Part shown: positions 1 through 5,528 of the stretch, one piece after another
Numbering within the stretch: the first letter of the stretch is position 1
How the letters are laid out: the number at the start of each line of letters is the position of its first letter
The notes under the pieces: model-generated
Seen by the model: only the letters and a program-made list of their open reading frames with translations
Told to the model about the DNA's origin: nothing
Databases searched by the model: none
Program-made: the position numbers and the translations under genes
Assembly: GCA_030633225.1 (NCBI GenBank)
Contig: DAOVTF010000132.1
Location: 1-6,200 of the forward strand
DNA: 6,200 nt
Origin: Flavobacteriaceae bacterium
GTDB lineage: Bacteria > Bacteroidota > Bacteroidia > Flavobacteriales > Flavobacteriaceae
Direction of reading: 5' to 3'

Positions 1-1
1 A

Positions 2-79
2 ATGATTATTTTTTTCATTATTTTGTTAATGATGTTTTCTAAAAGATTTAAAACTACTAATCTTGAACAAAGTACTTAA
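2..79 (+). CDS. Possible 3' end of an upstream gene (partial)
   Basis: This frame is open from the left edge to a TAA at 77-79. It encodes about 25 residues: a run of Ile, Leu, Phe and Met, then a basic patch (SKRFK) and a polar tail. That would suit a membrane protein ending in a helix with its C-terminus in the cytoplasm. The intrinsic terminator at 126-160 reads on the + strand and implies that some + strand gene ends nearby. The evidence is thin, because another frame is open from base 1 to a stop at 40-42 and could equally be the tail. The piece is too short to name a family. Confidence 0.25.
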   Translation: MIIFFIILLMMFSKRFKTTNLEQST

Positions 80-125
80 CAGGGAATAAGAAAATCCTGA
101 TTTGTGGTATAAAAAACACAACTTT

Positions 126-160
126 AATCCTTAAATATCTTTGATGTTTAAGGATTTTTT
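126..160 (+). terminator. Rho-independent terminator
   Basis: A perfect 10-bp inverted repeat (AATCCTTAAA at 126-135, TTTAAGGATT at 147-156) encloses an 11-base loop. It runs straight into six T residues at 155-160. It has no U-tract on the minus strand, so it works in the + direction. It would end transcription of whatever gene lies upstream and isolates the lipoprotein gene that follows. Confidence 0.75.
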
Positions 161-162
161 GA

Positions 163-195
163 TTTAAATTCGTATTCTTGTAAAGAGTATGTTTA
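163..195 (+). promoter_or_regulatory. Candidate Bacteroidota promoter for the lipoprotein gene
   Basis: TATGTTTA at 188-195 matches the Bacteroidota -7 consensus TAnnTTTG at every fixed position but the last. A TTTA at 163-166 sits 21 bases upstream, where a TTTG-like -33 element is expected. The start codon follows 23 bases after the -7 element. In such AT-rich DNA a match of this quality can arise by chance, so this is a candidate only. Confidence 0.3.
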
Positions 196-218
196 ATCCA
201 TTGATAAATTAATTTCAA

Positions 219-659
219 ATGTTAGGAAAACAAAAAGTAATTTACCTCCTTATTTTAATAGTCTTAAATGTATCCTTTATAGGTTGCGAATCAGATAATG
301 ATGAAGAACCAATTGTTAAGGAAACATTCTTAAAAAAGTTTAGTAACACAAAATGGGAATTTATTAATAGTGATGGATATATTAATGTATTTAAATTTAA
401 TGATGAAGTATTAAATCCGTTTGATGTTTGGTTTAAAGAAAAAGACGCCAAATGTTATTATTTTTTTCAATCTTACAAAAGAAATTTTGAAATCATAGAA
501 AACACAGAAGAGACCCTAGTTGTTGCAATACAACTTAATCTTTATAATACATCAACAACAACTTTTACATTTTGGATTGATGAAAAAAACAATATAAATG
601 CTGGCTCTACAAGACTTACTGAGATAACAAATAGTAACACATTAGTAATCTGTAATTAA
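219..659 (+). CDS. Small lipoprotein, probably surface-exposed, function unknown
   Basis: The 146-residue product starts with a basic n-region (KQK), a hydrophobic core at residues 7-21 and a lipobox F20-I21-G22-C23. Signal peptidase II would leave Cys23 as the lipidated N-terminus. Phe at -3 is less usual than Leu. Residues 24-30 are acidic (ESDNDEE) and resemble the lipoprotein export signal that sends flavobacterial lipoproteins to the outer surface, so surface display is likely but inferred. The mature part of about 120 residues has alternating hydrophobic and polar stretches that suggest beta structure. It includes an N-T-K-W segment near residue 45, as in many small lipocalin-like Bacteroidota lipoproteins, but I do not recognise a family. 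Other cysteines are Cys79 and Cys145. ATG 219 is the first start, because an upstream in-frame ATG at 189 runs into a stop at 210. There is no Shine-Dalgarno. The gene appears to stand alone. Confidence 0.85.
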   Translation: MLGKQKVIYLLILIVLNVSFIGCESDNDEEPIVKETFLKKFSNTKWEFINSDGYINVFKFNDEVLNPFDVWFKEKDAKCYYFFQSYKRNFEIIENTEETLVVAIQLNLYNTSTTTFTFWIDEKNNINAGSTRLTEITNSNTLVICN

Positions 660-931
660 TACTAGAGTGGAACAAATGTATGCTAATGAAAATGTAGAAA
701 GTTACTAAATTTGTTTATTCATGTGTTTTATTTACTTCTAATAGATATATATTTCATTTTAAACTTCATCTCATTTTTTAAACTAAACTGAAAATTACAT
801 TTTTTTAATTATTTGATTTTAAGTGTTTTAATTTATTTTTGTTTAAAAGTATTGGATAAATCAATTTTATCACTAATTATGCAAGTTCAATAAAACATTA
901 TTTTTGAATAATTAAATTAAGCTCTTGAGGC
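660..931. other. Intergenic region of 272 bases without a supported gene
   Basis: This stretch is extremely AT-rich and separates the lipoprotein gene from the repeat-protein gene. The longest reading I could see is a tiny frame at 676-708 (10 codons) with no support. I see no convincing terminator for the lipoprotein gene here. The only element worth naming is the -7-like site near the right end. Confidence 0.6.
899..906 (+). promoter_or_regulatory. -7 element of the repeat-protein gene promoter
   Basis: TATTTTTG is a full match to the Bacteroidota TAnnTTTG -7 consensus and lies 25 bases before the ATG at 932. No clear TTTG is found 19-21 bases upstream. The nearest candidate is a weak TTAT at 877-880, 18 bases away. 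Confidence 0.4.
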
Positions 932-1705
932 ATGAATAAAATACTATTGATTTTATATATGGGGATGTTGTCAATTAACTTTTTGAATTCTCAAACTATA
1001 AAGCATATTTCAGAAATTGAAGAAAGAAACGTTGACGGCAAGACATTAATTTATGTTGATAATGAAAAATTTGATGGTGTTGTTTTTGAAAACTATGCCA
1101 TAAAGAAACAAAAATATAGTGTCAAAAATGGTAAAAAAGAAGGGCCTTACGAGTATTATTATGAAAATGGTCAAATCAAAAGAAAAACGTTTTACGTAAA
1201 TGACAAAATAAATGGTGACTATGAAGAATATTATGAAAATGGTCAATTGAAAATTAAAACAGCCTTTAAAGAGGGTAAATATAATGGAGCTTTAGAAATT
1301 TACTTTGAAAATGGTCAATTACAAGGTAAAGGAAGTTTAATAAATGGTGAATATGATGGAGCCCTGGAAAAGTACTTTGAAAACGGTCAGTTAAAAAGAA
1401 GTATTACATTTAATAATGGCATTCAACACGGGCCCTATGAAGGATACTATGAAAATGGTCAAATAAGAATTAGAACCAACTATGAAAATGGCTTAAAAAA
1501 TGGAAATCTAGAAAAGTTTTATGAAAACGGGCAGGCTTTTGTAAGAGCTTCTTATATTGATAATAAAGAAGAAGGGGTTTTTGAAAAGTACTACGAAAAT
1601 GGCCAATTAGAATTCAAACGTACCTATAAAAATGGAAAAGAATATGGAGTGAGTGAAGAATTTGCCGAAAATGGAAGTACTATATTAAAAGACTATTTTA
1701 AATAA
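932..1705 (+). CDS. Exported MORN_2-repeat (YwqK-like) protein
   Basis: The 257-residue product begins with a signal peptide: Lys3, a hydrophobic core at about residues 4-18, and probable cleavage near N19-S20-Q21, so it is likely periplasmic or outside the cell. From Gly71 to the C-terminus it consists of eight repeats of exactly 24 residues. The pattern is G-x-x-E-x-[YF]-[YF]-E-N-G-Q, then a basic or hydrophobic strand and a turn with Asn-Gly. The Glu of the ENG motif falls at residues 78, 102, 126, 150, 174, 198, 222 and 246. The last unit is degenerate (AENGS) and shortened, and a degenerate unit may precede the array near residues 50-70. This is the MORN_2 repeat seen in proteins often labelled 'YwqK family antitoxin'. 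No toxin gene is adjacent and the protein is secreted, so a toxin-antitoxin role is unlikely. The molecular role of these secreted repeat proteins is not settled. A GAGG at 927-930 sits only one base from the ATG, too close for normal use as a Shine-Dalgarno. Confidence 0.85.
   Translation: MNKILLILYMGMLSINFLNSQTIKHISEIEERNVDGKTLIYVDNEKFDGVVFENYAIKKQKYSVKNGKKEGPYEYYYENGQIKRKTFYVNDKINGDYEEYYENGQLKIKTAFKEGKYNGALEIYFENGQLQGKGSLINGEYDGALEKYFENGQLKRSITFNNGIQHGPYEGYYENGQIRIRTNYENGLKNGNLEKFYENGQAFVRASYIDNKEEGVFEKYYENGQLEFKRTYKNGKEYGVSEEFAENGSTILKDYFK
1142..1702 (+). repeat. Eight in-frame 72-bp tandem units coding for MORN_2 repeats
   Basis: Units start at 1142 and every 72 bases after it, each opening with a Gly codon. 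The eighth unit is cut short by the stop codon. The best conserved block in each is around TA[TC]GAAAA[TC]GG[TGC]CA. Periodicity is exact, with no insertion or deletion between units. The DNA between the conserved blocks has diverged, so this is an old protein-level repeat and not a fresh duplication. Confidence 0.85.
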
Positions 1706-1724
1706 TAGTAAGGCAAATTACTAT
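1705..1724 (+). terminator. Weak hairpin just after the repeat-protein stop codon
   Basis: ATAGTAA (1705-1711) and TTACTAT (1718-1724) form a perfect 7-bp inverted repeat around a 6-base loop. A T-rich but interrupted stretch follows (1726-1740). The stem has one G-C pair and overlaps the last base of the stop codon. It may end the upstream transcript, but it is weak by the usual standards. Confidence 0.3.
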
Positions 1725-1847
1725 ATCTTTCTGTGTTTTCATTGTTTTACATTATTCAATTAGAAATCTTATTCTTTTGAGTAAAAAATATATCCATATT
1801 TAATATTTAAATTCAACAAAATTCAGTAACTTAATAGCTTCAATTAT

Positions 1848-1871
1848 AAGCCGAATATAGCATTCGGTTTT
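1848..1871 (+). terminator. Hairpin with short U-tract ahead of the histidine kinase gene
   Basis: CCGAAT (1851-1856) pairs with ATTCGG (1862-1867) around the 5-base loop ATAGC. It extends to nine pairs with AAG (1848-1850) against TTT (1868-1870), one of them G-U. It is the most GC-rich spot in this intergenic region and is followed by four T residues (1868-1871). It ends only 13 bases before the kinase ATG. It could be the terminator of the repeat-protein transcript, or a 5'-leader structure limiting expression of the kinase operon. The sequence does not decide between these. Confidence 0.4.
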
Positions 1872-1884
1872 AAAAATATTTATC

Positions 1885-3105
1885 ATGCTAGAAAATGATA
1901 AAAATTTTTATAAGATTTGTTTTGATACTTTATTAGAAGGGATTTGTATAACTGACAATAAAGGTAAAATCGTATTGAATAATTCTCCTCTGGAAGAAAT
2001 TTTTGGATATGAAAAGGGAGAACTTCTAAATAAAAATATTGATCTTTTAATTCCTAAAAAGTATCATAAATCACATCAAGATTATTATAAAACTTATTTT
2101 AAAAATCCTATAAGACATAAAAAAGGGAAGGGAAGAGAATTTCTAGGTTTACATAAAAACGGGAATATTATACAGTTAGAAATTGGGTTAAATCATTTTA
2201 CTTTTAATGATAAAGTTTATGCAAAAGCTTTAATTTCAGATATTAGTTGGCGAAAGAAAGATGAACTCAAAATAAAAAATCTGAATATTGGTTTAGAAAA
2301 AGAAGTTGAAAAACAAACCAAAGAATTAAATCAAGTTATTACAAAACTAAAAGATGAAATTCAGGAAAAGATACTCGCAAAGAATAAAGCTAAAATAGCT
2401 TTTCAAAAAGAAAAAGAGCTCAATTTATTACAAACAAAATTTTTATCATTAGTATCGCATGAGTTCAAAACTCCCTTAAGTGGTATTCTAACTTCTATAA
2501 GTTTAATTGAAAAATATAATGAATCCATTATTAATGAAAATATTCAAAATCATGCGTTTAAAATTAAAAAATTAGTATTTCAGCTAAACTCCGTTCTAGA
2601 TGATTTTTTATTCTTAGAAAAAACCGAAACAAAAAATTTAAAATATCAATTGACCAAATTTAATTTTTGTGAGTTCATAGATGAAATTATTGAAAACTCA
2701 AGATCTGTATTAAAAAAAGGGCAAACGATTAAGCTAACACCATGTGACAGTAAAATTGAAGTGATACAAGACAAGAAAATTGTTGATATTATCATTAGAA
2801 ATATTTTATTTAACTCGATAAAGTACTCCCCAGAAAATTCCAACATAAAAATTAATATCACTAATAATTCCTATCTAAAAATTATTGTTCAAGATAATGG
2901 AATTGGTATTCCTAAAAAAGATCAAAAACATATTTTTGAACGATTCTTTAGAGCAAAAAATGCTTTACATTTTCAAGGAACTGGTATTGGGTTAAATATT
3001 GTAAAACATCATATTGAAGAGTTAAAAGGATCAATAAAATTTATCAGCGAAGAAAAAAAAGGATCAACCTTTACTATTAAATTACCATTAATAATGAAAT
3101 TATAA
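1885..3105 (+). CDS. Soluble PAS-domain sensor histidine kinase
   Basis: This 406-residue protein has no membrane segment and so senses a cytosolic signal. Domains in order: a PAS domain (about 8-125), a long charged coiled-coil linker (about 125-188), a HisKA dimerisation/phosphoacceptor domain with the H-box S-H192-E-F-K-T-P, and a HATPase_c domain. The catalytic domain shows the N-box (N306/N310), G1 box D337-N-G-I-G-I, F-box F351-E-R-F-F-R and G2 box G365-T-G-I-G-L. All catalytic motifs are intact. The PAS domain has the P-x6-H-x2-Y-x3-Y and G-x-G-R-E-x2-G-x2-K-x-G features of the FixL-like group. His64 and Arg84 line up with the haem-binding His and ligand-sensing Arg of FixL, but these positions are also common in PAS domains without haem. 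ATG 1885 is the first start after an in-frame stop at 1858. The gene is followed after 28 bases by its likely partner, the response regulator. Confidence 0.93.
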   Translation: MLENDKNFYKICFDTLLEGICITDNKGKIVLNNSPLEEIFGYEKGELLNKNIDLLIPKKYHKSHQDYYKTYFKNPIRHKKGKGREFLGLHKNGNIIQLEIGLNHFTFNDKVYAKALISDISWRKKDELKIKNLNIGLEKEVEKQTKELNQVITKLKDEIQEKILAKNKAKIAFQKEKELNLLQTKFLSLVSHEFKTPLSGILTSISLIEKYNESIINENIQNHAFKIKKLVFQLNSVLDDFLFLEKTETKNLKYQLTKFNFCEFIDEIIENSRSVLKKGQTIKLTPCDSKIEVIQDKKIVDIIIRNILFNSIKYSPENSNIKINITNNSYLKIIVQDNGIGIPKKDQKHIFERFFRAKNALHFQGTGIGLNIVKHHIEELKGSIKFISEEKKGSTFTIKLPLIMKL

Positions 3106-3118
3106 AGTATTAAATTTT

Positions 3119-3125
3119 AAGGAGA
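3119..3125 (+). promoter_or_regulatory. Strong Shine-Dalgarno for the response regulator
   Basis: AAGGAGA lies 8 bases before the ATG at 3134. It is the only good Shine-Dalgarno in the window, in a genome type that generally does without one. It supports the start at 3134 and translation independent of the upstream kinase gene. Confidence 0.6.
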
Positions 3126-3133
3126 GTGATATC

Positions 3134-4174
3134 ATGAAAAAAAAGATTCTACTTGTTGAAGATGATAAAATTTTAAGAGATAATACTGCTGAAATTTTAC
3201 AACTTGCAAATTACGAAGTTATTACTGCTGAAAATGGAAAATTAGGAATTGAAAAAGCTCATGTTTTTAAACCAGACATTATTATTTGTGATATTTTAAT
3301 GCCTGAATTAGATGGTTATGGAGTGCTGCAAATTGCTGTGAGAGATAGTGCATTACAAAAAGTGCCATTTATTTTTATGTCAGCTAAAACAAATCATGAT
3401 GATGTTAGAAAAGGAATGGATATGGGGGCCTGCGACTATATTACAAAACCTTTTGATGAATCAGAATTATTAAGTGCTGTTTCTTCAAGATTAAAAAGAA
3501 ACGAGTTTTTTGAAAAACATAAAACCATTGATGATTCTGAATTCAATAAAACCATAAAATTTGAAAACTTACAAGAGGAGTTTAGTTCAAAAGAAAAGTT
3601 TTTATTCAACAAAGGAGCTTCTATCTATTGTGAAGGGAATAATAGTAATCATATTTTTTATATAATCAGTGGCACAGTTAAAACTTTTAAAAACAATGAG
3701 ATTGGGAAAGAATTAATCACCGGTATTTTTAAAAAGCAGAATTTTTTTGGCTTCACATCATTTTTAAAAAACAAAGCGTATGATGAAAATGCTGTGGCTT
3801 TAAAAAAAACTATAGTCCAAAAGGTAACTAAACCAGAAATCTTAAAATTGGTTAAACAAAATCCACAAATGGCTATAAATTTTATGGATCTATTATCAGA
3901 AAATTTGAATAAAATTAAAGATCAATTAATTCATTTGGCCTATGACTCGGTAAGAAAAAAAACTGCGGACGCTTTGCTACAACTAAATCATGATAATCAA
4001 AAAGGGTATGTCATTAAAATATCAAGGTCGGACCTAGCAAATATAATTGGTATTGCCAAAGAAACATTAATTAGAACTCTTACCGATTTTAAAGAAGAAA
4101 ATCTTATTAAAACTGATAGAAACTCCATTGAAATAGTCAATTTTAAAAAGATTAAATCAATTGACAAATGCTGA
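3134..4174 (+). CDS. Response regulator with Crp/Fnr-type DNA-binding output
   Basis: The 346-residue protein joins a receiver domain (1-122) to a full Crp/Fnr module. Receiver residues are all present: acidic D10/D11, phosphoacceptor D53 in C-D-I-L-M-P, S83, and K105 in T-K-P. Residues about 145-235 form the cNMP-binding-type beta roll (hydrophobic strands, with the Y-I-I-S-G-T-V-K turn near 176-183). A long helix (235-270) and an HTH_Crp domain (about 270-336) follow. The cyclic-nucleotide pocket signature (GE...RS/RT) is absent: the matching stretch reads F-F-G-F-T-S and later D-E-N-A, so cAMP binding is unlikely. There is no N-terminal Cys cluster as in Fnr, so iron-sulfur sensing is unlikely too. 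Phosphorylation therefore probably replaces ligand binding. In the recognition helix, E310 and R314 align with the base-contacting Glu and Arg of Crp and Fnr. The partner kinase lies 28 bases upstream. The stop codon lies inside the operator-like dyad at 4171-4184. Confidence 0.92.
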   Translation: MKKKILLVEDDKILRDNTAEILQLANYEVITAENGKLGIEKAHVFKPDIIICDILMPELDGYGVLQIAVRDSALQKVPFIFMSAKTNHDDVRKGMDMGACDYITKPFDESELLSAVSSRLKRNEFFEKHKTIDDSEFNKTIKFENLQEEFSSKEKFLFNKGASIYCEGNNSNHIFYIISGTVKTFKNNEIGKELITGIFKKQNFFGFTSFLKNKAYDENAVALKKTIVQKVTKPEILKLVKQNPQMAINFMDLLSENLNKIKDQLIHLAYDSVRKKTADALLQLNHDNQKGYVIKISRSDLANIIGIAKETLIRTLTDFKEENLIKTDRNSIEIVNFKKIKSIDKC

Positions 4175-4206
4175 TGAGAATCAGTGTTTTTACTGATCAT
4201 AATCAT
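4171..4206 (+). promoter_or_regulatory. Twin Fnr-like operators upstream of the usp gene
   Basis: Dyad A1 is CTGAT-GAGA-ATCAG (4171-4184, centre 4177.5). Dyad A2 is CTGAT-CATA-ATCAT (4193-4206, centre 4199.5), imperfect only at the outermost base. Both contain TGAT-N4-ATCA, the core of the Fnr consensus TTGAT-N4-ATCAA. The centres are 22 bp apart, about two helical turns, so two dimers would sit on the same face. A1 overlaps the stop codon of the receiver-Crp/Fnr gene. An identical arrangement precedes the gene at 5632. The likely binder is the adjacent regulator, although another Crp/Fnr protein of the same cell could also use the sites. Confidence 0.75.
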
Positions 4207-4228
4207 TTTAAATTTAAAATTGATTAAT

Positions 4229-4236
4229 TATATTTA
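4229..4236 (+). promoter_or_regulatory. -7 element of the usp operon promoter
   Basis: TATATTTA fits TAnnTTTG at all fixed positions but the last. It begins 29.5 bp after the centre of dyad A2. Transcription would start around 4240, placing A2 near -41 and A1 near -63. The usual -33 position is partly covered by A2, as expected for an activator-dependent promoter. Confidence 0.55.
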
Positions 4237-4264
4237 AGCAAATAATAATTTAAATCATTTTATT

Positions 4265-5107
4265 ATGAAAAATATACTCCTTCCAACCGATTTTTCTAAA
4301 AATTCTTTAAATGCTATTCGTTATGCAACGGAATTGTTTAAAGACAATAGTTGTAAATTTTATTTATTAAATGTTTTTAAAATTCCGTATTTCACAAACG
4401 AAGCATTACTCGAAAATGATTCTATTCAATTAGCAAAAATGGAAAATGATCTATTTGAATCATCTCAAAAAGGTCTAAAAAGTTTAATAAAAAAACTTGA
4501 TAATAATCCAAAACACAGTTATGCAACGTTAAGTGAATATAATTTCTTTATCAATTCAGTTAAAAACACTTTGAAAAATAAGGATATTGATTTGATTGTT
4601 ATGGGAACTAAAGGAGCTACAGGTGCAAAAGAAATATTTATGGGTTCTAATACTGGTGATGTAATTATGAAAACTCAATGTAATGTTTTGGCTATTCCTG
4701 AAAATGCAAGTTATGAAAAGCCTAAGGAAATTGCCTTTCCTACAGACTATGAAATTTCTTATCAAAAAGAAGATTTTGAATTTTTAATTAGTATTGTAAA
4801 TTCAAATAATTCTAAAGTAAGAATAGTTCATTTTCAAAATAAAAATGAGCTTAATGAAGAACAAAGGTTAAACAAAAAAAGACTAATAAATATTTTTAAA
4901 AATTTAGACTTTAGGTTTCACACATTAACAAGCACAGACTTTGAAGTAGCACTTAACTGTTTTACACAAAGTAGGGGAAACATTGATATGATTGCAATAG
5001 TTGCAAAACATTATAATTTTTTCCAACGCTTATTCTTTAAACCAAAAGTTGAAGAATTAAGTTTTCATACAACAATACCATTATTAGTATTGCATAAAAC
5101 TAAATAA
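4265..5107 (+). CDS. Tandem-domain universal stress protein (UspA family)
   Basis: The 280-residue cytosolic protein contains two UspA-type domains. Domain 1 (1-146) opens with the typical I-L-L-P-T-D strand (Asp9). It keeps the nucleotide-binding motif G114-x2-G117-x9-G127-S128 and ends in the V-L-A-I-P strand. Domain 2 (about 152-278) opens with I-A-F-P-T-D (Asp161) and ends in I-P-L-L-V-L, but the glycine motif is lost and replaced by A-K-H-Y-N-F-F. Only the first domain is expected to bind ATP. This two-domain form is usual in Bacteroidota. Usp proteins are generally linked to survival under stress, including oxygen or nutrient limitation, but their targets are mostly unknown. The gene has its own promoter with twin Fnr-like operators, follows the two-component pair and is separated by only 7 bases from the membrane-protein gene downstream. 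That points to a usp-membrane operon. Confidence 0.9.
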   Translation: MKNILLPTDFSKNSLNAIRYATELFKDNSCKFYLLNVFKIPYFTNEALLENDSIQLAKMENDLFESSQKGLKSLIKKLDNNPKHSYATLSEYNFFINSVKNTLKNKDIDLIVMGTKGATGAKEIFMGSNTGDVIMKTQCNVLAIPENASYEKPKEIAFPTDYEISYQKEDFEFLISIVNSNNSKVRIVHFQNKNELNEEQRLNKKRLINIFKNLDFRFHTLTSTDFEVALNCFTQSRGNIDMIAIVAKHYNFFQRLFFKPKVEELSFHTTIPLLVLHKTK

Positions 5108-5114
5108 GAAAATT

Positions 5115-5501
5115 ATGGACGCTTCTATTTTTTTAGCAAAATTTTGGGGTTGGTATCTTATAATCTATTTTACTTTATTGTTAGTATACCCTAAAAGGAT
5201 TAAGCAATTATTTGAATATACAAAAGACGAAAAATTTATTATTATTATTTCATTTTTGGCAATAATTTTAGGTCTATTAAATATTATTGCTCACAATATT
5301 TGGGTATTAGATTGGCGTATTATTATAACTTTATTTGGATGGTTTACATTACTTAAAGGAATTACGCTTTTTGCATTCCCAACGTTTGCCATAAAAATGA
5401 TTGATCGATTTGATTCTAAATGGTTTCATTTTTTGATATTTCCAATTTTTGTTTTTGGAATATTTCTTTTAAATCAAGTTTATCATTGGGTTCAGTTTTA
5501 A
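5115..5501 (+). CDS. Small four-helix membrane protein, family not recognised
   Basis: The 128-residue protein has four predicted membrane helices at about residues 6-25, 41-59, 69-89 and 104-121, with short loops. Between helices 2 and 3 is a polar, aromatic stretch, H60-N-I-W-V-L-D-W, followed in helix 3 by T-L-F-G-W and then L-L-K-G and F-P. This is the part most likely to be conserved and functional. Helix 1 begins with W-G-W-Y and is followed by a basic Y-P-K-R-I-K loop. I see no Cys, no haem-copper ligand cluster and no transporter signature, so I give no function. The start codon is 7 bases after the usp stop, so the two are probably co-transcribed under the twin-operator promoter. No terminator hairpin is visible after the stop. 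Confidence 0.8.
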   Translation: MDASIFLAKFWGWYLIIYFTLLLVYPKRIKQLFEYTKDEKFIIIISFLAIILGLLNIIAHNIWVLDWRIIITLFGWFTLLKGITLFAFPTFAIKMIDRFDSKWFHFLIFPIFVFGIFLLNQVYHWVQF

Positions 5502-5528
5502 AAATACCTAAACAGTAAATTGTATTTA

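Noticed and set aside
15..32. TCATTA-N6-TAATGA inverted repeat near the left edge
   Set aside because: It is AT-only apart from one base per arm, lies in a possible coding tail and has no U-tract. It probably reflects low-complexity sequence.
676..708. Ten-codon reading frame (MYANENVESY) after the lipoprotein gene
   Set aside because: It is very short, with no ribosome binding site or promoter and nothing to distinguish it from chance.
1142..1702. CRISPR or recent DNA tandem array
   Set aside because: The periodicity is in-frame coding for a protein repeat. The units are diverged at DNA level and there are no spacers.
932..1705. Antitoxin of a toxin-antitoxin system (YwqK label)
   Set aside because: The protein has a signal peptide and there is no toxin-like gene beside it. 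The lipoprotein upstream is 272 bases away and unrelated.
2646..2861. Minus-strand open frame of 71 codons inside the kinase gene, and similar ones inside other genes
   Set aside because: They lie opposite well-supported domains, are rich in Ile/Phe/Ser as expected from antisense AT-rich coding DNA, and match no family.
3134..4174. Regulator as a true Fe-S Fnr or cAMP-binding Crp
   Set aside because: There is no N-terminal cysteine cluster (cysteines are only at 52, 100, 166 and 346), and the Glu and Arg of the cyclic-nucleotide pocket are missing.
4171..4190. Dyad A1 as a plain intrinsic terminator only
   Set aside because: The stem is just five pairs. The second dyad 22 bp on and the matching pair at 5529-5564, which lacks a T-run, are better explained as operators. 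A secondary terminator effect cannot be excluded.
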